This document shows, one piece after another, positions 7,009 through 14,287 of a stretch of 15,863 nt of DNA (its first letter is position 1; each line of letters opens with the position of its first letter). The notes under the pieces are model-generated. The model saw only the letters and a program-made list of their open reading frames with translations. It searched no databases and was not told where the DNA came from. The DNA lies in NCBI GenBank assembly GCA_937911795.1, contig CALDPJ010000146.1, forward strand, positions 1-15,863. Reading direction: 5' to 3'. A program made the position numbers and the translations under genes. Origin of the DNA: an uncultured Flavobacteriales bacterium (lineage in GTDB: Bacteria > Bacteroidota > Bacteroidia > Flavobacteriales_D > SKUL01).

Positions 7009-7833
7009 ATGGCAGTTAGAAAACTAAAACCAACCACCCCTGGACAAAGGCATAAAGTCATCAGTACTTTCGAGGAGATCACTCCCGGAAAGCCACTGAA
7101 GAAGTTGTTGAAAGGAGAGTCCAAATCAGGAGGTCGGAACAACACAGGTAAAATGACTATGCGCTACATCGGTGGTGGTCATAAACAACGTTACCGTTCC
7201 ATCGACTTCAAGCGCGATAAAGACGGAATACCTGCAAGAGTAGCTTCTGTGGAATATGATCCGAACAGATCTGCACGCATTGCCCTGTTGAATTATGTAG
7301 ATGGTGAAAAACGCTACATCGTGGCTCCCGAAGGTTTGAAAGTAGACCAGACAGTGGTTTCAGGAAAAGGTGTTGCCCCGGATTTGGGAAATACATTATT
7401 CCTCAGCGAAATTCCCCTGGGAACAGTAGTACACAATATTGAATTGCGTCCGGGTGCCGGCGGAATCATTGCACGCAGTGCAGGTGCTTACGCTCAGCTC
7501 AATGCAAGAGATGGAAAATATGCCATCCTCAAAATGCCTTCGGGTGAGATCAGAATGGTTCTGGTTACCTGTAAAGCAACCATTGGATCTGTATCGAACT
7601 CAGAGAGCTTTCTTACAGTATCCGGTAAAGCAGGTCGCAGCCGTTGGTTGGGTCGTCGTCCACGGGTTCGTGGGGTAGTAATGAACCCGGTTGACCATCC
7701 AATGGGTGGTGGTGAAGGACGTTCTTCGGGAGGTCACCCGCGCTCGCGAAATGGTGTTCCGGCTAAAGGATACATCACCCGCTCGCCGAAGAAAAAGAGT
7801 AACAAGTTTATTATTGAGAAAAGGAAGAAATAA
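7009..7833 (+). CDS. rplB: 50S ribosomal protein L2 (uL2)
   Basis: L2 is one of the most conserved ribosomal proteins, needed for subunit association and peptidyl-transferase activity. The 274-residue product has the RNA-binding OB and SH3-like core and the C-terminal segment NPVDHPMGGGEGR (226-238). His230, equivalent to the functionally important E. coli His229 (mature numbering), is kept. The following Met replaces the His seen in proteobacteria; this is, from memory, normal in Bacteroidota. The lysine/arginine-rich tail enters the 23S rRNA. The gene lies between rplW and rpsS with gaps of 10 and 7 nt. Confidence 0.99.
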   Translation: MAVRKLKPTTPGQRHKVISTFEEITPGKPLKKLLKGESKSGGRNNTGKMTMRYIGGGHKQRYRSIDFKRDKDGIPARVASVEYDPNRSARIALLNYVDGEKRYIVAPEGLKVDQTVVSGKGVAPDLGNTLFLSEIPLGTVVHNIELRPGAGGIIARSAGAYAQLNARDGKYAILKMPSGEIRMVLVTCKATIGSVSNSESFLTVSGKAGRSRWLGRRPRVRGVVMNPVDHPMGGGEGRSSGGHPRSRNGVPAKGYITRSPKKKSNKFIIEKRKK

Positions 7834-7840
7834 TTGAATC

Positions 7841-8107
7841 ATGAGCAGATCCCTCAAAAAACCACCATTCATCCACTATAAGCTGATGCGCAAAGTAGAA
7901 ACAGCGCAAAGCTCAGGTAAGAAAAACGTCATTAAAACATGGTCGCGGGCAAGTACGATTACTCCCGAGTTCGTGGGGCTGACGATTGCTGTGTACAACG
8001 GCCGACAGTTTATTCCTGTGTTTGTGACGGAAAACATGGTGGGACATAAATTGGGTGAATTTTCACCTACCCGACAGTTCCGGGGTCACTCAAGTAAGAA
8101 AAGATAA
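7841..8107 (+). CDS. rpsS: 30S ribosomal protein S19 (uS19)
   Basis: S19 is a 30S head protein that forms a complex with S13 and contacts A-site tRNA. The 88-residue product begins MSRSLKKPPFIHYKL and contains the conserved IKTWSRASTITPEFVG (about 31-46), YNGRQFIPV and the HKLGEFSPTRQFRGHSSKKR C-terminus, all at usual positions and normal length. It follows rplB after 7 nt and precedes rplV by 25 nt. Confidence 0.98.
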   Translation: MSRSLKKPPFIHYKLMRKVETAQSSGKKNVIKTWSRASTITPEFVGLTIAVYNGRQFIPVFVTENMVGHKLGEFSPTRQFRGHSSKKR

Positions 8108-8132
8108 GAAACGCAGATAATTGATTTGAGCA

Positions 8133-8528
8133 ATGGGTTCTCGAAAGCAAAATACGGCTCTGGCCATTAAGGAAGAAAAAAAGAATGTCAGCTTCGCGAA
8201 ACTGCGAAATTGTCCAACCTCACCACGCAAAATGCGGCTGGTGGCTGATGTAATCCGCGGAGAGCGCGTAATGCCTGCACTCAACTCGCTGAAACATATG
8301 CCACAGGATGCTGCTCGTCGCCTGGAAAAGCTTTTGCTTTCTGCAGTAGCAAACTGGGAAACCAAAAACGAAGGACAGCGTGTAGATGAAGCCGACCTTG
8401 TGGTGAAAGAAATTTTCGTGGACAGCGGCCGAATGTTGAAGCGTCTACGTCCGGCACCGCAAGGAAGAGGACACCGCATCCGCAAGCGATCGAATCATGT
8501 AACCATCATTGTAGACACCGTCAATTAA
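8133..8528 (+). CDS. rplV: 50S ribosomal protein L22 (uL22)
   Basis: L22 contacts all domains of 23S rRNA, and its beta-hairpin lines the exit tunnel. The conserved core starts at about residue 26 (NCPTSPRKMRLVADVIRGERV), and the tunnel hairpin is at about 97-115 (GRMLKRLRPAPQGRGHR). The 131-residue product is longer than the roughly 110-residue E. coli protein because of an N-terminal extension of about 15 residues (MGSRKQNTALAIKEEKKN). I recall such extensions as common in Bacteroidota L22, so it is not treated as a mis-called start. It lies 25 nt after rpsS and 20 nt before rpsC. Confidence 0.97.
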   Translation: MGSRKQNTALAIKEEKKNVSFAKLRNCPTSPRKMRLVADVIRGERVMPALNSLKHMPQDAARRLEKLLLSAVANWETKNEGQRVDEADLVVKEIFVDSGRMLKRLRPAPQGRGHRIRKRSNHVTIIVDTVN

Positions 8529-8548
8529 GACATAGAACAGAAATTAAA

Positions 8549-9259
8549 ATGGGACAAAAAGCAAACCCGATAGGAAACAGACTCGGTTTCATTAAAGGAT
8601 GGGATTCGAACTGGTTTGGTGGCCGCGATTACAAAGACAAACTGGTAGAGGACGATAAAATCCGACAATACCTCAATGCCCGTCTGCGCAAGGCCAGCAT
8701 CTCCAAAATTGTGATCGAGCGGACTTTAAAGCTGGTTACGGTAACCATTAACACGGCTCGTCCCGGGGTGATTATCGGAAAAGGTGGACAGGAAGTTGAC
8801 AAGCTGAAAGAAGAGTTGAAGCAACTTACCAATAAGGAAGTTCAGATCAATATTTTTGAGATCAAACGGCCTGAGTTGGATGCCCGTTTGGTAGCCGACA
8901 GCATTGCACGCCAGATCGAAGGTCGTATTTCTTTCCGTCGGGCCATCAAAATGTCGATTGCCTCAACCATGCGAATGGGAGCAGAAGGAATTAAGGTAAC
9001 CATTTCGGGTCGTCTGAACGGAGCAGAAATGGCACGTACAGAATCTTTCAAAGAAGGACGTACACCATTGCATACCTTCCGTGCCGATATCGACTACGCT
9101 TTGTCTGAAGCCCACACAAAAATGGGACGAATCGGAGTGAAAGTGTGGATCTGTAAAGGCGAAGTCTACGGAAAAAGAGATTTGTCGCCCAACATCGGAT
9201 TGGCTAAGAATAAAGCCAAAGCTGGTGCCGGTGGTGGTGGTCCCAGAAAAAAGAAATAA
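8549..9259 (+). CDS. rpsC: 30S ribosomal protein S3 (uS3)
   Basis: S3 sits at the mRNA entry tunnel and contributes to mRNA unwinding. The 236-residue product has the N-terminus GQKANPIGNRLGF, a type II KH domain whose GKGG loop is at 77-80, and the conserved C-terminal domain including MRMGAEGIKVTISGRLNGAE and KVWICKGEVYG. It ends in a glycine- and lysine-rich tail (about 218-236). It precedes rplP by 33 nt, the widest gap in the array. That gap carries AGAGGAAAG, but too far from the next ATG to act as a normal SD. Confidence 0.99.
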   Translation: MGQKANPIGNRLGFIKGWDSNWFGGRDYKDKLVEDDKIRQYLNARLRKASISKIVIERTLKLVTVTINTARPGVIIGKGGQEVDKLKEELKQLTNKEVQINIFEIKRPELDARLVADSIARQIEGRISFRRAIKMSIASTMRMGAEGIKVTISGRLNGAEMARTESFKEGRTPLHTFRADIDYALSEAHTKMGRIGVKVWICKGEVYGKRDLSPNIGLAKNKAKAGAGGGGPRKKK

Positions 9260-9292
9260 TAACACAGTCAGAGGAAAGCAAAACGAGTAGCG

Positions 9293-9712
9293 ATGTTACA
9301 ACCGAAGAGAACGAAATTCCGCAAAATGCAAAAAGGCCGCATCAAAGGCAATGCGACACGCGGAACAACTATAGCATTTGGAAGCTTTGGGCTCAAAACC
9401 ATGGACGAAGGATTTATAACCTCCCGCCAGATTGAGTCAGCCAGGATTGCAGTGACCCGTTTTATGAAGCGTGAAGGGAAAGTATGGATCCGAATTTTTC
9501 CGGATAAACCCATCACCGCCAAACCAGCCGAAGTACGGATGGGTAAGGGAAAAGGAGCTCCGAGTCACTGGGTAGCGGTAGTACGCCCTGGTAGAATCAT
9601 GTTCGAAGCAGATGGTGTGCCTTTGGATGTCGCTAAAGAAGCACTTCGTCTTGCCGCACAAAAGCTGCCGGTTAAAACAAAGTTTGTAGTACGAACTGAT
9701 TACTCTGAATAA
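9293..9712 (+). CDS. rplP: 50S ribosomal protein L16 (uL16)
   Basis: L16 is a late-assembly 50S protein that organises the A-site tRNA region near the peptidyl-transferase centre. The 139-residue product begins MLQPKRTKFRKMQKGR and contains the conserved RMGKGKGAPSHWVAVV segment (82-97); the Arg at 82 corresponds to the residue hydroxylated in E. coli L16. Length and start are typical. It is 33 nt after rpsC and 11 nt before rpmC. Confidence 0.98.
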   Translation: MLQPKRTKFRKMQKGRIKGNATRGTTIAFGSFGLKTMDEGFITSRQIESARIAVTRFMKREGKVWIRIFPDKPITAKPAEVRMGKGKGAPSHWVAVVRPGRIMFEADGVPLDVAKEALRLAAQKLPVKTKFVVRTDYSE

Positions 9713-9723
9713 AACTGCACGAG

Positions 9724-9924
9724 ATGAAAACCTCCGAAATCGTTGAGCTGACCCTCGAAGAACTAAATGATAAGCTGCTGGTAGAAACCGAAAGCTACGA
9801 CAAATTGCGCATGTCGCACACTGTTTCCAGTCTGGAGAACCCAATGCAGATCCGTCAAAAGCGTAGAACATTGGCCCGTCTTAAAACAGAATTGAGAAAA
9901 CGCCAACTGCAAGCTAATAAGTAA
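9724..9924 (+). CDS. rpmC: 50S ribosomal protein L29 (uL29)
   Basis: L29 is a small helical protein beside L23 at the exit-tunnel rim. The 66-residue product is a predicted two-helix hairpin, with the conserved second half MSHTVSSLENPMQIRQKRRT (29-48) followed by a lysine/arginine-rich helix. It starts 11 nt after rplP with no SD, and only 4 nt separate its stop from the rpsQ start. Confidence 0.96.
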   Translation: MKTSEIVELTLEELNDKLLVETESYDKLRMSHTVSSLENPMQIRQKRRTLARLKTELRKRQLQANK

Positions 9925-9928
9925 GACA

Positions 9929-10186
9929 ATGACCGAAAGAAATTTAAGAAAAGAACGCGTGGGCATCGTCACCAGCAACAAAATGGATAAATCCATCACC
10001 GTAGCTGTTCTGACCAAGGTTAAGCACCACACTTACGGGAAGTTCATGAGCAAAACCCGAAAGTTTATGGCTCACGACGAAAAACAGGAGTGCGGAATCG
10101 GCGATCGCGTACGCATCATGGAGACCAGACCACTGAGCAAAAGCAAATGCTGGAGACTGGTAGAGATTCTCGAAAAAGCTAAATAA
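9929..10186 (+). CDS. rpsQ: 30S ribosomal protein S17 (uS17)
   Basis: S17 is an OB-fold primary binder of 16S rRNA in the 30S body. The 85-residue product contains the conserved GIVTSNKMDKSITVAV (12-27), KFMAHDEK and the segment GDRVRIMETRPLSKSKCWRLVEI. Length is normal. It starts 4 nt after rpmC, which leaves no room for a separate ribosome-binding region and points to coupled translation. Confidence 0.98.
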   Translation: MTERNLRKERVGIVTSNKMDKSITVAVLTKVKHHTYGKFMSKTRKFMAHDEKQECGIGDRVRIMETRPLSKSKCWRLVEILEKAK

Positions 10187-10207
10187 ATCAGGTAACAAGG
10201 ATCAACG

Positions 10208-10576
10208 ATGATACAACAGGAATCTAGATTAAAAGTTGCGGATAACAGTGGTGCTAAAGAGGTACTTTGTATTCGCGTCCTCGGAGGAACAGGCCGCAGG
10301 TATGCATCAATCGGTGATACCATCGTCATCTCCGTTAAAGAGGCAATGCCCAATAGCAACGTCAAAAAAGGAATGGTGTCGAAAGCCGTAGTGGTTCGAA
10401 CCCGCAAAGAAGTACGTCGCCCTGATGGATCCTATATCCGGTTTGACGAAAACGCGGCAGTTTTACTGACCACCACCGGCGAGATGCGCGGAACACGGAT
10501 CTTCGGACCGGTAGCCCGCGAATTGAGAGATAAGCAATTCATGAAAATTGTATCACTCGCTCCCGAGGTGATCTAA
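10208..10576 (+). CDS. rplN: 50S ribosomal protein L14 (uL14)
   Basis: L14 forms an intersubunit bridge with 16S rRNA and is the docking surface for the silencing factor RsfS where present. The 122-residue product is highly typical: IQQESRLKVADNSGAKEV at the start, RYASIGDTIVISVKEA, the RTRKEVRRPDGSYIRF loop, and GTRIFGPVARELR near the end. A weak SD-like AAGGA lies 6 nt before the ATG. It is the first gene of the spc block but lies only 21 nt after rpsQ, with no terminator or promoter seen between. Confidence 0.99.
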   Translation: MIQQESRLKVADNSGAKEVLCIRVLGGTGRRYASIGDTIVISVKEAMPNSNVKKGMVSKAVVVRTRKEVRRPDGSYIRFDENAAVLLTTTGEMRGTRIFGPVARELRDKQFMKIVSLAPEVI

Positions 10577-10587
10577 AAGCGACTAAA

Positions 10588-10911
10588 ATGAGCAAGAAAA
10601 TACATATCAAAAAAGGCGATCAGGTTCAGGTTACTACCGGAAACGCAAAAGGTGAAACCGGGCGGGTGATTTCTATTGATCGCACCAAAGATCGCGCACT
10701 GGTGGAAGGTCTCAATATGATGACCCGTCACGTAAAACCCGACGCATCCAATCCACAAGGTGGAATTGTGAAAAAAGAAGCCGGTATTCATCTGTCCAAC
10801 CTGATGTTGATCGACCCTACGTCGAAAAAACCAAGCCGGGTTGGAAGAAAAGCCGACAGTGAAGGTAAATTAGTAAGGTATTATAAAAAATCAGGGGAGG
10901 TTGTAAAATGA
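10588..10911 (+). CDS. rplX: 50S ribosomal protein L24 (uL24)
   Basis: L24 is an assembly-initiator protein of the 50S subunit near the exit tunnel. The 107-residue product has an N-terminal KOW motif (about residues 7-33: KKGDQVQVTTGNAKGETGRV) and the conserved NMMTRHVKP and QGGIVKKEAGIHLSNL segments. Its stop codon overlaps the rplE start in an ATGA arrangement (4-nt overlap). Its last codons (Ser-Gly-Glu-Val-Val-Lys) contain a strong SD core that would serve rplE. Confidence 0.98.
   Translation: MSKKIHIKKGDQVQVTTGNAKGETGRVISIDRTKDRALVEGLNMMTRHVKPDASNPQGGIVKKEAGIHLSNLMLIDPTSKKPSRVGRKADSEGKLVRYYKKSGEVVK
10896..10901 (+). promoter_or_regulatory. Strong Shine-Dalgarno core (GGAGGT) for rplE
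   Basis: GGAGGT lies within the last codons of rplX, 6 nt before the rplE ATG, at ideal spacing. The other starts in this operon show at most 4-5 nt of SD-like sequence (rpsL, rplN) or none, as expected for Bacteroidota, where SD use is reduced. The sequence also encodes Gly-Glu-Val of rplX, so it could be a by-product of coding. Confidence 0.55.
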
Positions 10912-11456
10912 GCTACACGCCACGATTAAAAACCAAGTATCGCGAGGAGATAGTTCCTGCTTTGATGAAGCAGTTCAACTATACAAGCGTAATGCAGGCG
11001 CCGGTTATTCAGAAGATTTGTCTGAACCAGGGGCTGGGTGATGCAGTTGCCGACAAGCGAATTGTCGAGCACGCAGTAGAAGAAATGTCTACCATCGCAG
11101 GTCAGCGCGCTGTCGCTGCAAACTCAAAGAAGGATATTTCGAACTTCAAACTTCGTAAAGGCATGCCCATCGCGGCACGTGTAACCCTGCGCGGAGACAG
11201 AATGTACGATTTCCTCGACAGACTGCTGTCGGTTTCGTTGCCACGAACCCGCGACTTCAGAGGCGTAAAAGCTTCAGGATTCGACGGACGCGGAAACTTT
11301 TCGATGGGTGTGAAGGAGCAAATTATTTTTCCTGAAATCGATATCGACAAAGTGAAAAACATCAACGGAATGGATATCACTTTCGTTACATCGGCCAATA
11401 CCGATGAAGAAGCAAAAGCATTATTAAAAGAATTCGGATTCCCGTTCACAAAATAA
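10908..11456 (+). CDS. rplE: 50S ribosomal protein L5 (uL5)
   Basis: L5 binds 5S rRNA and forms the intersubunit bridge with S13 that contacts P-site tRNA. The 182-residue product contains KICLNQGLGDAVADKR (about 36-51), the RKGMPIAARVTLRG region, RTRDFRGVKASGFDGRGNFS and the GFPFTK end, all typical. The gene overlaps rplX by 4 nt and is preceded by a GGAGGT SD core, the strongest in the array, so initiation may be both coupled and SD-assisted. Confidence 0.99.
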   Translation: MSYTPRLKTKYREEIVPALMKQFNYTSVMQAPVIQKICLNQGLGDAVADKRIVEHAVEEMSTIAGQRAVAANSKKDISNFKLRKGMPIAARVTLRGDRMYDFLDRLLSVSLPRTRDFRGVKASGFDGRGNFSMGVKEQIIFPEIDIDKVKNINGMDITFVTSANTDEEAKALLKEFGFPFTK

Positions 11457-11467
11457 TCAACTGAACC

Positions 11468-11737
11468 ATGGCAAAAGAATCAATGAAAGCCCGAGAGCGT
11501 AAACGTCAGCGAATGGTGGCGCAATACGCAGAGAAAAGAGCCGCGCTCAAAGCAGCCGGCGATTGGGAAGGGCTGCAGAAATTACCTAAAAATTCATCCA
11601 AAGTACGCCTGCACAACCGTTGCGAGCTTACCGGACGACCACGCGGATACATGCGTCAGTTTGGAATTTCACGGGTAACTTTTCGCGAAATGGCACTGAA
11701 CGGATTGATACCGGGAATCACAAAAGCCAGTTGGTAA
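11468..11737 (+). CDS. rpsN: 30S ribosomal protein S14, zinc-free (C-minus) form (uS14)
   Basis: S14 is a 30S head protein near the decoding region. The 89-residue product is the longer zinc-independent form: it has a single Cys (in NRCELTGRPRGY) and no paired CxxC motifs. The conserved C-terminal half runs RCELTGRPRGYMRQFGISRV and then FREMALNGLIPGITKASW. The start MAKESMKARERKRQRM is usual for this form. It lies 11 nt after rplE and 25 nt before rpsH. Confidence 0.98.
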   Translation: MAKESMKARERKRQRMVAQYAEKRAALKAAGDWEGLQKLPKNSSKVRLHNRCELTGRPRGYMRQFGISRVTFREMALNGLIPGITKASW

Positions 11738-11762
11738 TCCTACACAAGAAAAGAACAAGATC

Positions 11763-12161
11763 ATGACTACCGATCCAATAGCAGATTATTTAACCCGCAT
11801 TCGTAATGCGGTACAGGCACGCCACAAAGTGGTTCAGATTCCTGCGTCGAACCTGAAGAAGGAAATGACCAAAATCCTGAAGGAAAAAGGTTACATCCTG
11901 AACTACAAGTTCGAAGATGACGACAAACAAGGCATTATTAAAATTGCATTGAAGTACAACCCACGTACCAAGATTCCTGCAATTCGCAGTATTCAACGGA
12001 TTAGTCGCCCCGGTTTACGAAAGTATGTGGGTGCCGAAGATTTGCCACGGGTATTGAATGGTCTTGGAATATCTATCCTGTCGACCTCTTCAGGTGTGAT
12101 GACCGAAAAAGAAGCTAAAACGCATAAGGTGGGCGGAGAAGTGCTCTGCTACATATATTAA
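11763..12161 (+). CDS. rpsH: 30S ribosomal protein S8 (uS8)
   Basis: S8 is a primary binder of the central domain of 16S rRNA; in E. coli it represses the spc operon by binding near the rplE start. The 132-residue product begins TTDPIADYLTRIRNA and ends with the rRNA-binding signature STSSGVMT (107-114) followed by EAKTHKVGGEVLCYIY. Length and motifs are normal. It starts 25 nt after rpsN and ends 10 nt before rplF. Confidence 0.99.
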   Translation: MTTDPIADYLTRIRNAVQARHKVVQIPASNLKKEMTKILKEKGYILNYKFEDDDKQGIIKIALKYNPRTKIPAIRSIQRISRPGLRKYVGAEDLPRVLNGLGISILSTSSGVMTEKEAKTHKVGGEVLCYIY

Positions 12162-12171
12162 ACAAGAAGTT

Positions 12172-12726
12172 ATGTCAAGAATTGGTAAGGCAATCATTAA
12201 TCTACCCAGCGGCGTAGAGTTTAAGGTGTCGGAAGATAACATCGTTACCGTTAAAGGACCTAAAGGCGAGTTGACTCAGCCCTTAGCCTCCTTCCTGACG
12301 ATTAAGCAGGAAGACGGCGTAATCGAACTGGTACGGGCCAACGAGGAGAAAGCTACACGCGCAGTACATGGTTTGTCAAGAGCGTTGATCAACAACATGA
12401 TTGAAGGCGTATCCAAAGGATTCGTGATTCAGCAGGAGTTGATCGGAGTTGGTTTCCGTGCGAAAGCGCAGGGTCAGAATCTTGAGTTAACCCTCGGATA
12501 TTCGCACCCAATCCTGTTCCAGATACCCGATGAGGTAAGCGTGAAAGCCGAAGCTGAAAAAGGAAAGCCGCCAACCATCACCCTGGAGTCACACGACAAA
12601 CAATTGATTGGTCAGGTAGCCGCAAAGATCCGATCATTCAGAAAACCGGAGCCATTTAAAGGAAAAGGTATCCGTTTCAAAGGAGAACAATTGAGAAGAA
12701 AAGCTGGAAAATCAGCTGCTAAATAA
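12172..12726 (+). CDS. rplF: 50S ribosomal protein L6 (uL6)
   Basis: L6 lies near the GTPase-associated centre and contacts the sarcin-ricin region. The 184-residue product has the usual two repeated domains: the first from MSRIGKAIINLPSGV to about residue 82, the second containing GVGFRAKAQGQNLELTLGYSHP and ending in the basic motif GKGIRFKGEQLRRKAGKSAAK (about 163-184; the second motif is split here only for reading). It starts 10 nt after rpsH and ends 8 nt before rplR. Confidence 0.99.
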   Translation: MSRIGKAIINLPSGVEFKVSEDNIVTVKGPKGELTQPLASFLTIKQEDGVIELVRANEEKATRAVHGLSRALINNMIEGVSKGFVIQQELIGVGFRAKAQGQNLELTLGYSHPILFQIPDEVSVKAEAEKGKPPTITLESHDKQLIGQVAAKIRSFRKPEPFKGKGIRFKGEQLRRKAGKSAAK

Positions 12727-12734
12727 TTTGAACA

Positions 12735-13088
12735 ATGGCACTTTCTAAACAACAGAGAAGACAAAGAATCAAACGCAGATCCCTGCAAACCGTATCGGGA
12801 ACTGCCGAACGACCAAGGTTGTCTGTATACCGCAGCAACAAGCAGTTTTATGCTCAGCTGATTGATGATACTTCCGGAACCACTCTGGTTGCCGCAGGAT
12901 CACTTAAAGTGACAGAAGCCCAGAAAGTTGCCCGGTTAGAACAGGCGCGCATCATGGGTAAAGAGCTGGCTGAAAAAGCGGTGGCTGCCGGATATTCAAG
13001 TGTGGTTTTCGACCGCAGCGGATACCTCTACCACGGTCGTGTAAAACAATTTGCTGAGGCAGCCAGAGAGGCAGGCCTTAAATTCTAA
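12735..13088 (+). CDS. rplR: 50S ribosomal protein L18 (uL18)
   Basis: L18 binds 5S rRNA together with L5 and L25 and anchors it in the central protuberance. The 117-residue product has a basic N-terminal arm (KQQRRQRIKRRS, 5-16), the conserved RPRLSVYRSNKQFYAQLIDD region and the C-terminal FDRSGYLYHGRVKQFAEAAR. Length is normal. It lies 8 nt after rplF and 11 nt before rpsE. Confidence 0.98.
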   Translation: MALSKQQRRQRIKRRSLQTVSGTAERPRLSVYRSNKQFYAQLIDDTSGTTLVAAGSLKVTEAQKVARLEQARIMGKELAEKAVAAGYSSVVFDRSGYLYHGRVKQFAEAAREAGLKF

Positions 13089-13099
13089 GAAAACGAGAT

Positions 13100-13618
13100 A
13101 TGTCAACAGAAAACATCAGAAGAGTAAAGTCGAGCGACATTGAACTGAAGGATAAGCTCGTTGGAATTAACCGGGTAACCAAGGTAACCAAAGGTGGTCG
13201 GACCTTTACCTTCTCTGCAATTGTTGTGGTAGGTAACGAAAATGGCGTTGTTGGACACGGACTGGGTAAATCCAAAGAGGTAACCGGAGCAATCGCCAAA
13301 GGAATTGACGATGCTAAGAAGAACCTTATTAAAGTACCTATTGTGAAAGGAACTGTTCCTCACAAACAATACGGTAAGTATGGTGGAGCTTTGGTTTTGT
13401 TGAAGCCTGCTACCAACGGAACCGGAGTAATCGCGGGAGGATCGATGCGTGCAGTTCTTGAAAGTGCCGGAATCACCGACGTACTCGCAAAATCGCAAGG
13501 TTCTTCTAACCCCCACAACGTAGTGAAAGCTACTTTGAATGCACTGGAGAATATGCGTGATGCATATACCGTTGCACAACATCGTGGGGTTACAATTGAT
13601 AAAGTATTTAACGGATAA
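13100..13618 (+). CDS. rpsE: 30S ribosomal protein S5 (uS5)
   Basis: S5 shapes the mRNA entry tunnel and affects decoding accuracy. The 172-residue product has the N-terminal dsRNA-binding-like fold with the loop VTKGGRTFTF (29-38), where spectinomycin-resistance changes are known in other species and which is intact here. This is followed by VVVGNENGVVGHGLGKSKEV and the C-terminal GGSMRAVLESAGITDVLAKS region. It starts 11 nt after rplR. A long open frame on the opposite strand across this gene is treated as a coding shadow. Confidence 0.99.
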   Translation: MSTENIRRVKSSDIELKDKLVGINRVTKVTKGGRTFTFSAIVVVGNENGVVGHGLGKSKEVTGAIAKGIDDAKKNLIKVPIVKGTVPHKQYGKYGGALVLLKPATNGTGVIAGGSMRAVLESAGITDVLAKSQGSSNPHNVVKATLNALENMRDAYTVAQHRGVTIDKVFNG

Positions 13619-13629
13619 TTCCACCAGTC

Positions 13630-13812
13630 ATGGCAAAAGTTAGAATAGTACAGGTGAAGAGTTCAATCAAACGTCCAAAAGATCAGAAAGCAACCCTGGT
13701 TGCACTGGGGATTAAAAGAATGAACCGACCCGTCGAGAAAGAGGTAAATCCTCAGATCATGGGAATGATTAAGAAAGTTCAGCACATGCTGAAAGTAGAA
13801 GAAGTAAAGTAA
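13630..13812 (+). CDS. rpmD: 50S ribosomal protein L30 (uL30)
   Basis: L30 is a small 50S protein. The 60-residue product starts MAKVRIVQVKSSIKRPKDQK and contains the conserved LGIKRMNRPVEKE (27-39) and the PQIMGMIKKVQHMLKVEE end; the bacterial family is normally about 60 residues. It lies 11 nt after rpsE and 23 nt before rplO, in the usual spc order. Confidence 0.97.
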   Translation: MAKVRIVQVKSSIKRPKDQKATLVALGIKRMNRPVEKEVNPQIMGMIKKVQHMLKVEEVK

Positions 13813-13835
13813 TCACATAATACAAAGAAATTATC

Positions 13836-14282
13836 ATGGATCTGAGTAAATTAAAACCAGCCGAAGGATCTGTTAAGAAGCGAAAGCGAGTTGGTAGGGG
13901 AGAAGGTTCCGGTCACGGAGGCACTTCTACCCGCGGACACAAAGGCGCTAAATCCAGATCGGGTTATTCCAGAAAGAAGGGATTTGAAGGAGGGCAGATG
14001 CCGCTTCAACGTCGTGTTCCGAAATTCGGATTTAAAAACATCAACCGCGTAGAATATCGCGGTATCAACCTCGATACGCTCCAGGAGCTCGTTACCACCC
14101 ACAATTTAAGCGATGTATCGGTTGAGTTTCTGGTAGAGAAAGGACTGGCGCACAAAAACGATCGGGTAAAAATTCTCGGACGCGGAGAACTCAGTACCAA
14201 ATTTTCCATTAAAGCTCATGCCTTTTCGGCGTCGGCCAAGTCTGCTATTGAAGAGCAGGGCGGAGAAGCCATAACCCTGTAA
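13836..14282 (+). CDS. rplO: 50S ribosomal protein L15 (uL15)
   Basis: L15 is a late-assembly protein with a long extended N-terminal arm threading the 23S rRNA. The 148-residue product shows this arm as a glycine/arginine/lysine-rich stretch (RKRVGRGEGSGHGGTSTRGH at about 16-35, then KGAKSRSGYSRKKGFEGGQMPLQRR), followed by the globular domain with the KILGRGELSTKFSIKAHAFS segment. It lies 23 nt after rpmD and only 5 nt before secY, a spacing that fits tight co-expression of ribosome and translocon. Confidence 0.98.
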   Translation: MDLSKLKPAEGSVKKRKRVGRGEGSGHGGTSTRGHKGAKSRSGYSRKKGFEGGQMPLQRRVPKFGFKNINRVEYRGINLDTLQELVTTHNLSDVSVEFLVEKGLAHKNDRVKILGRGELSTKFSIKAHAFSASAKSAIEEQGGEAITL

Positions 14283-14287
14283 GCGCG

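Noticed and set aside
7684..7722. Met in place of His in the L2 signature DHPMGGGEGR as a possible loss of a key residue
   Set aside because: The functionally important His is the preceding one and is intact; Met at this position is, from memory, usual in Bacteroidota.
8133..8186. N-terminal extension of L22 as a mis-called start or a fusion
   Set aside because: The ATG is the natural start in a 25-nt gap, and I recall similar extensions as common in Bacteroidota L22.
9260..9292. AGAGGAAAG in the rpsC-rplP gap as a Shine-Dalgarno sequence
   Set aside because: It lies more than 15 nt from the rplP ATG, too far for normal SD function.
13103..13624. Long minus-strand open frame (173 codons) covering nearly all of rpsE
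   Set aside because: It mirrors the codon structure of a highly conserved gene, its product resembles no known family, and no promoter or conserved start context supports it.
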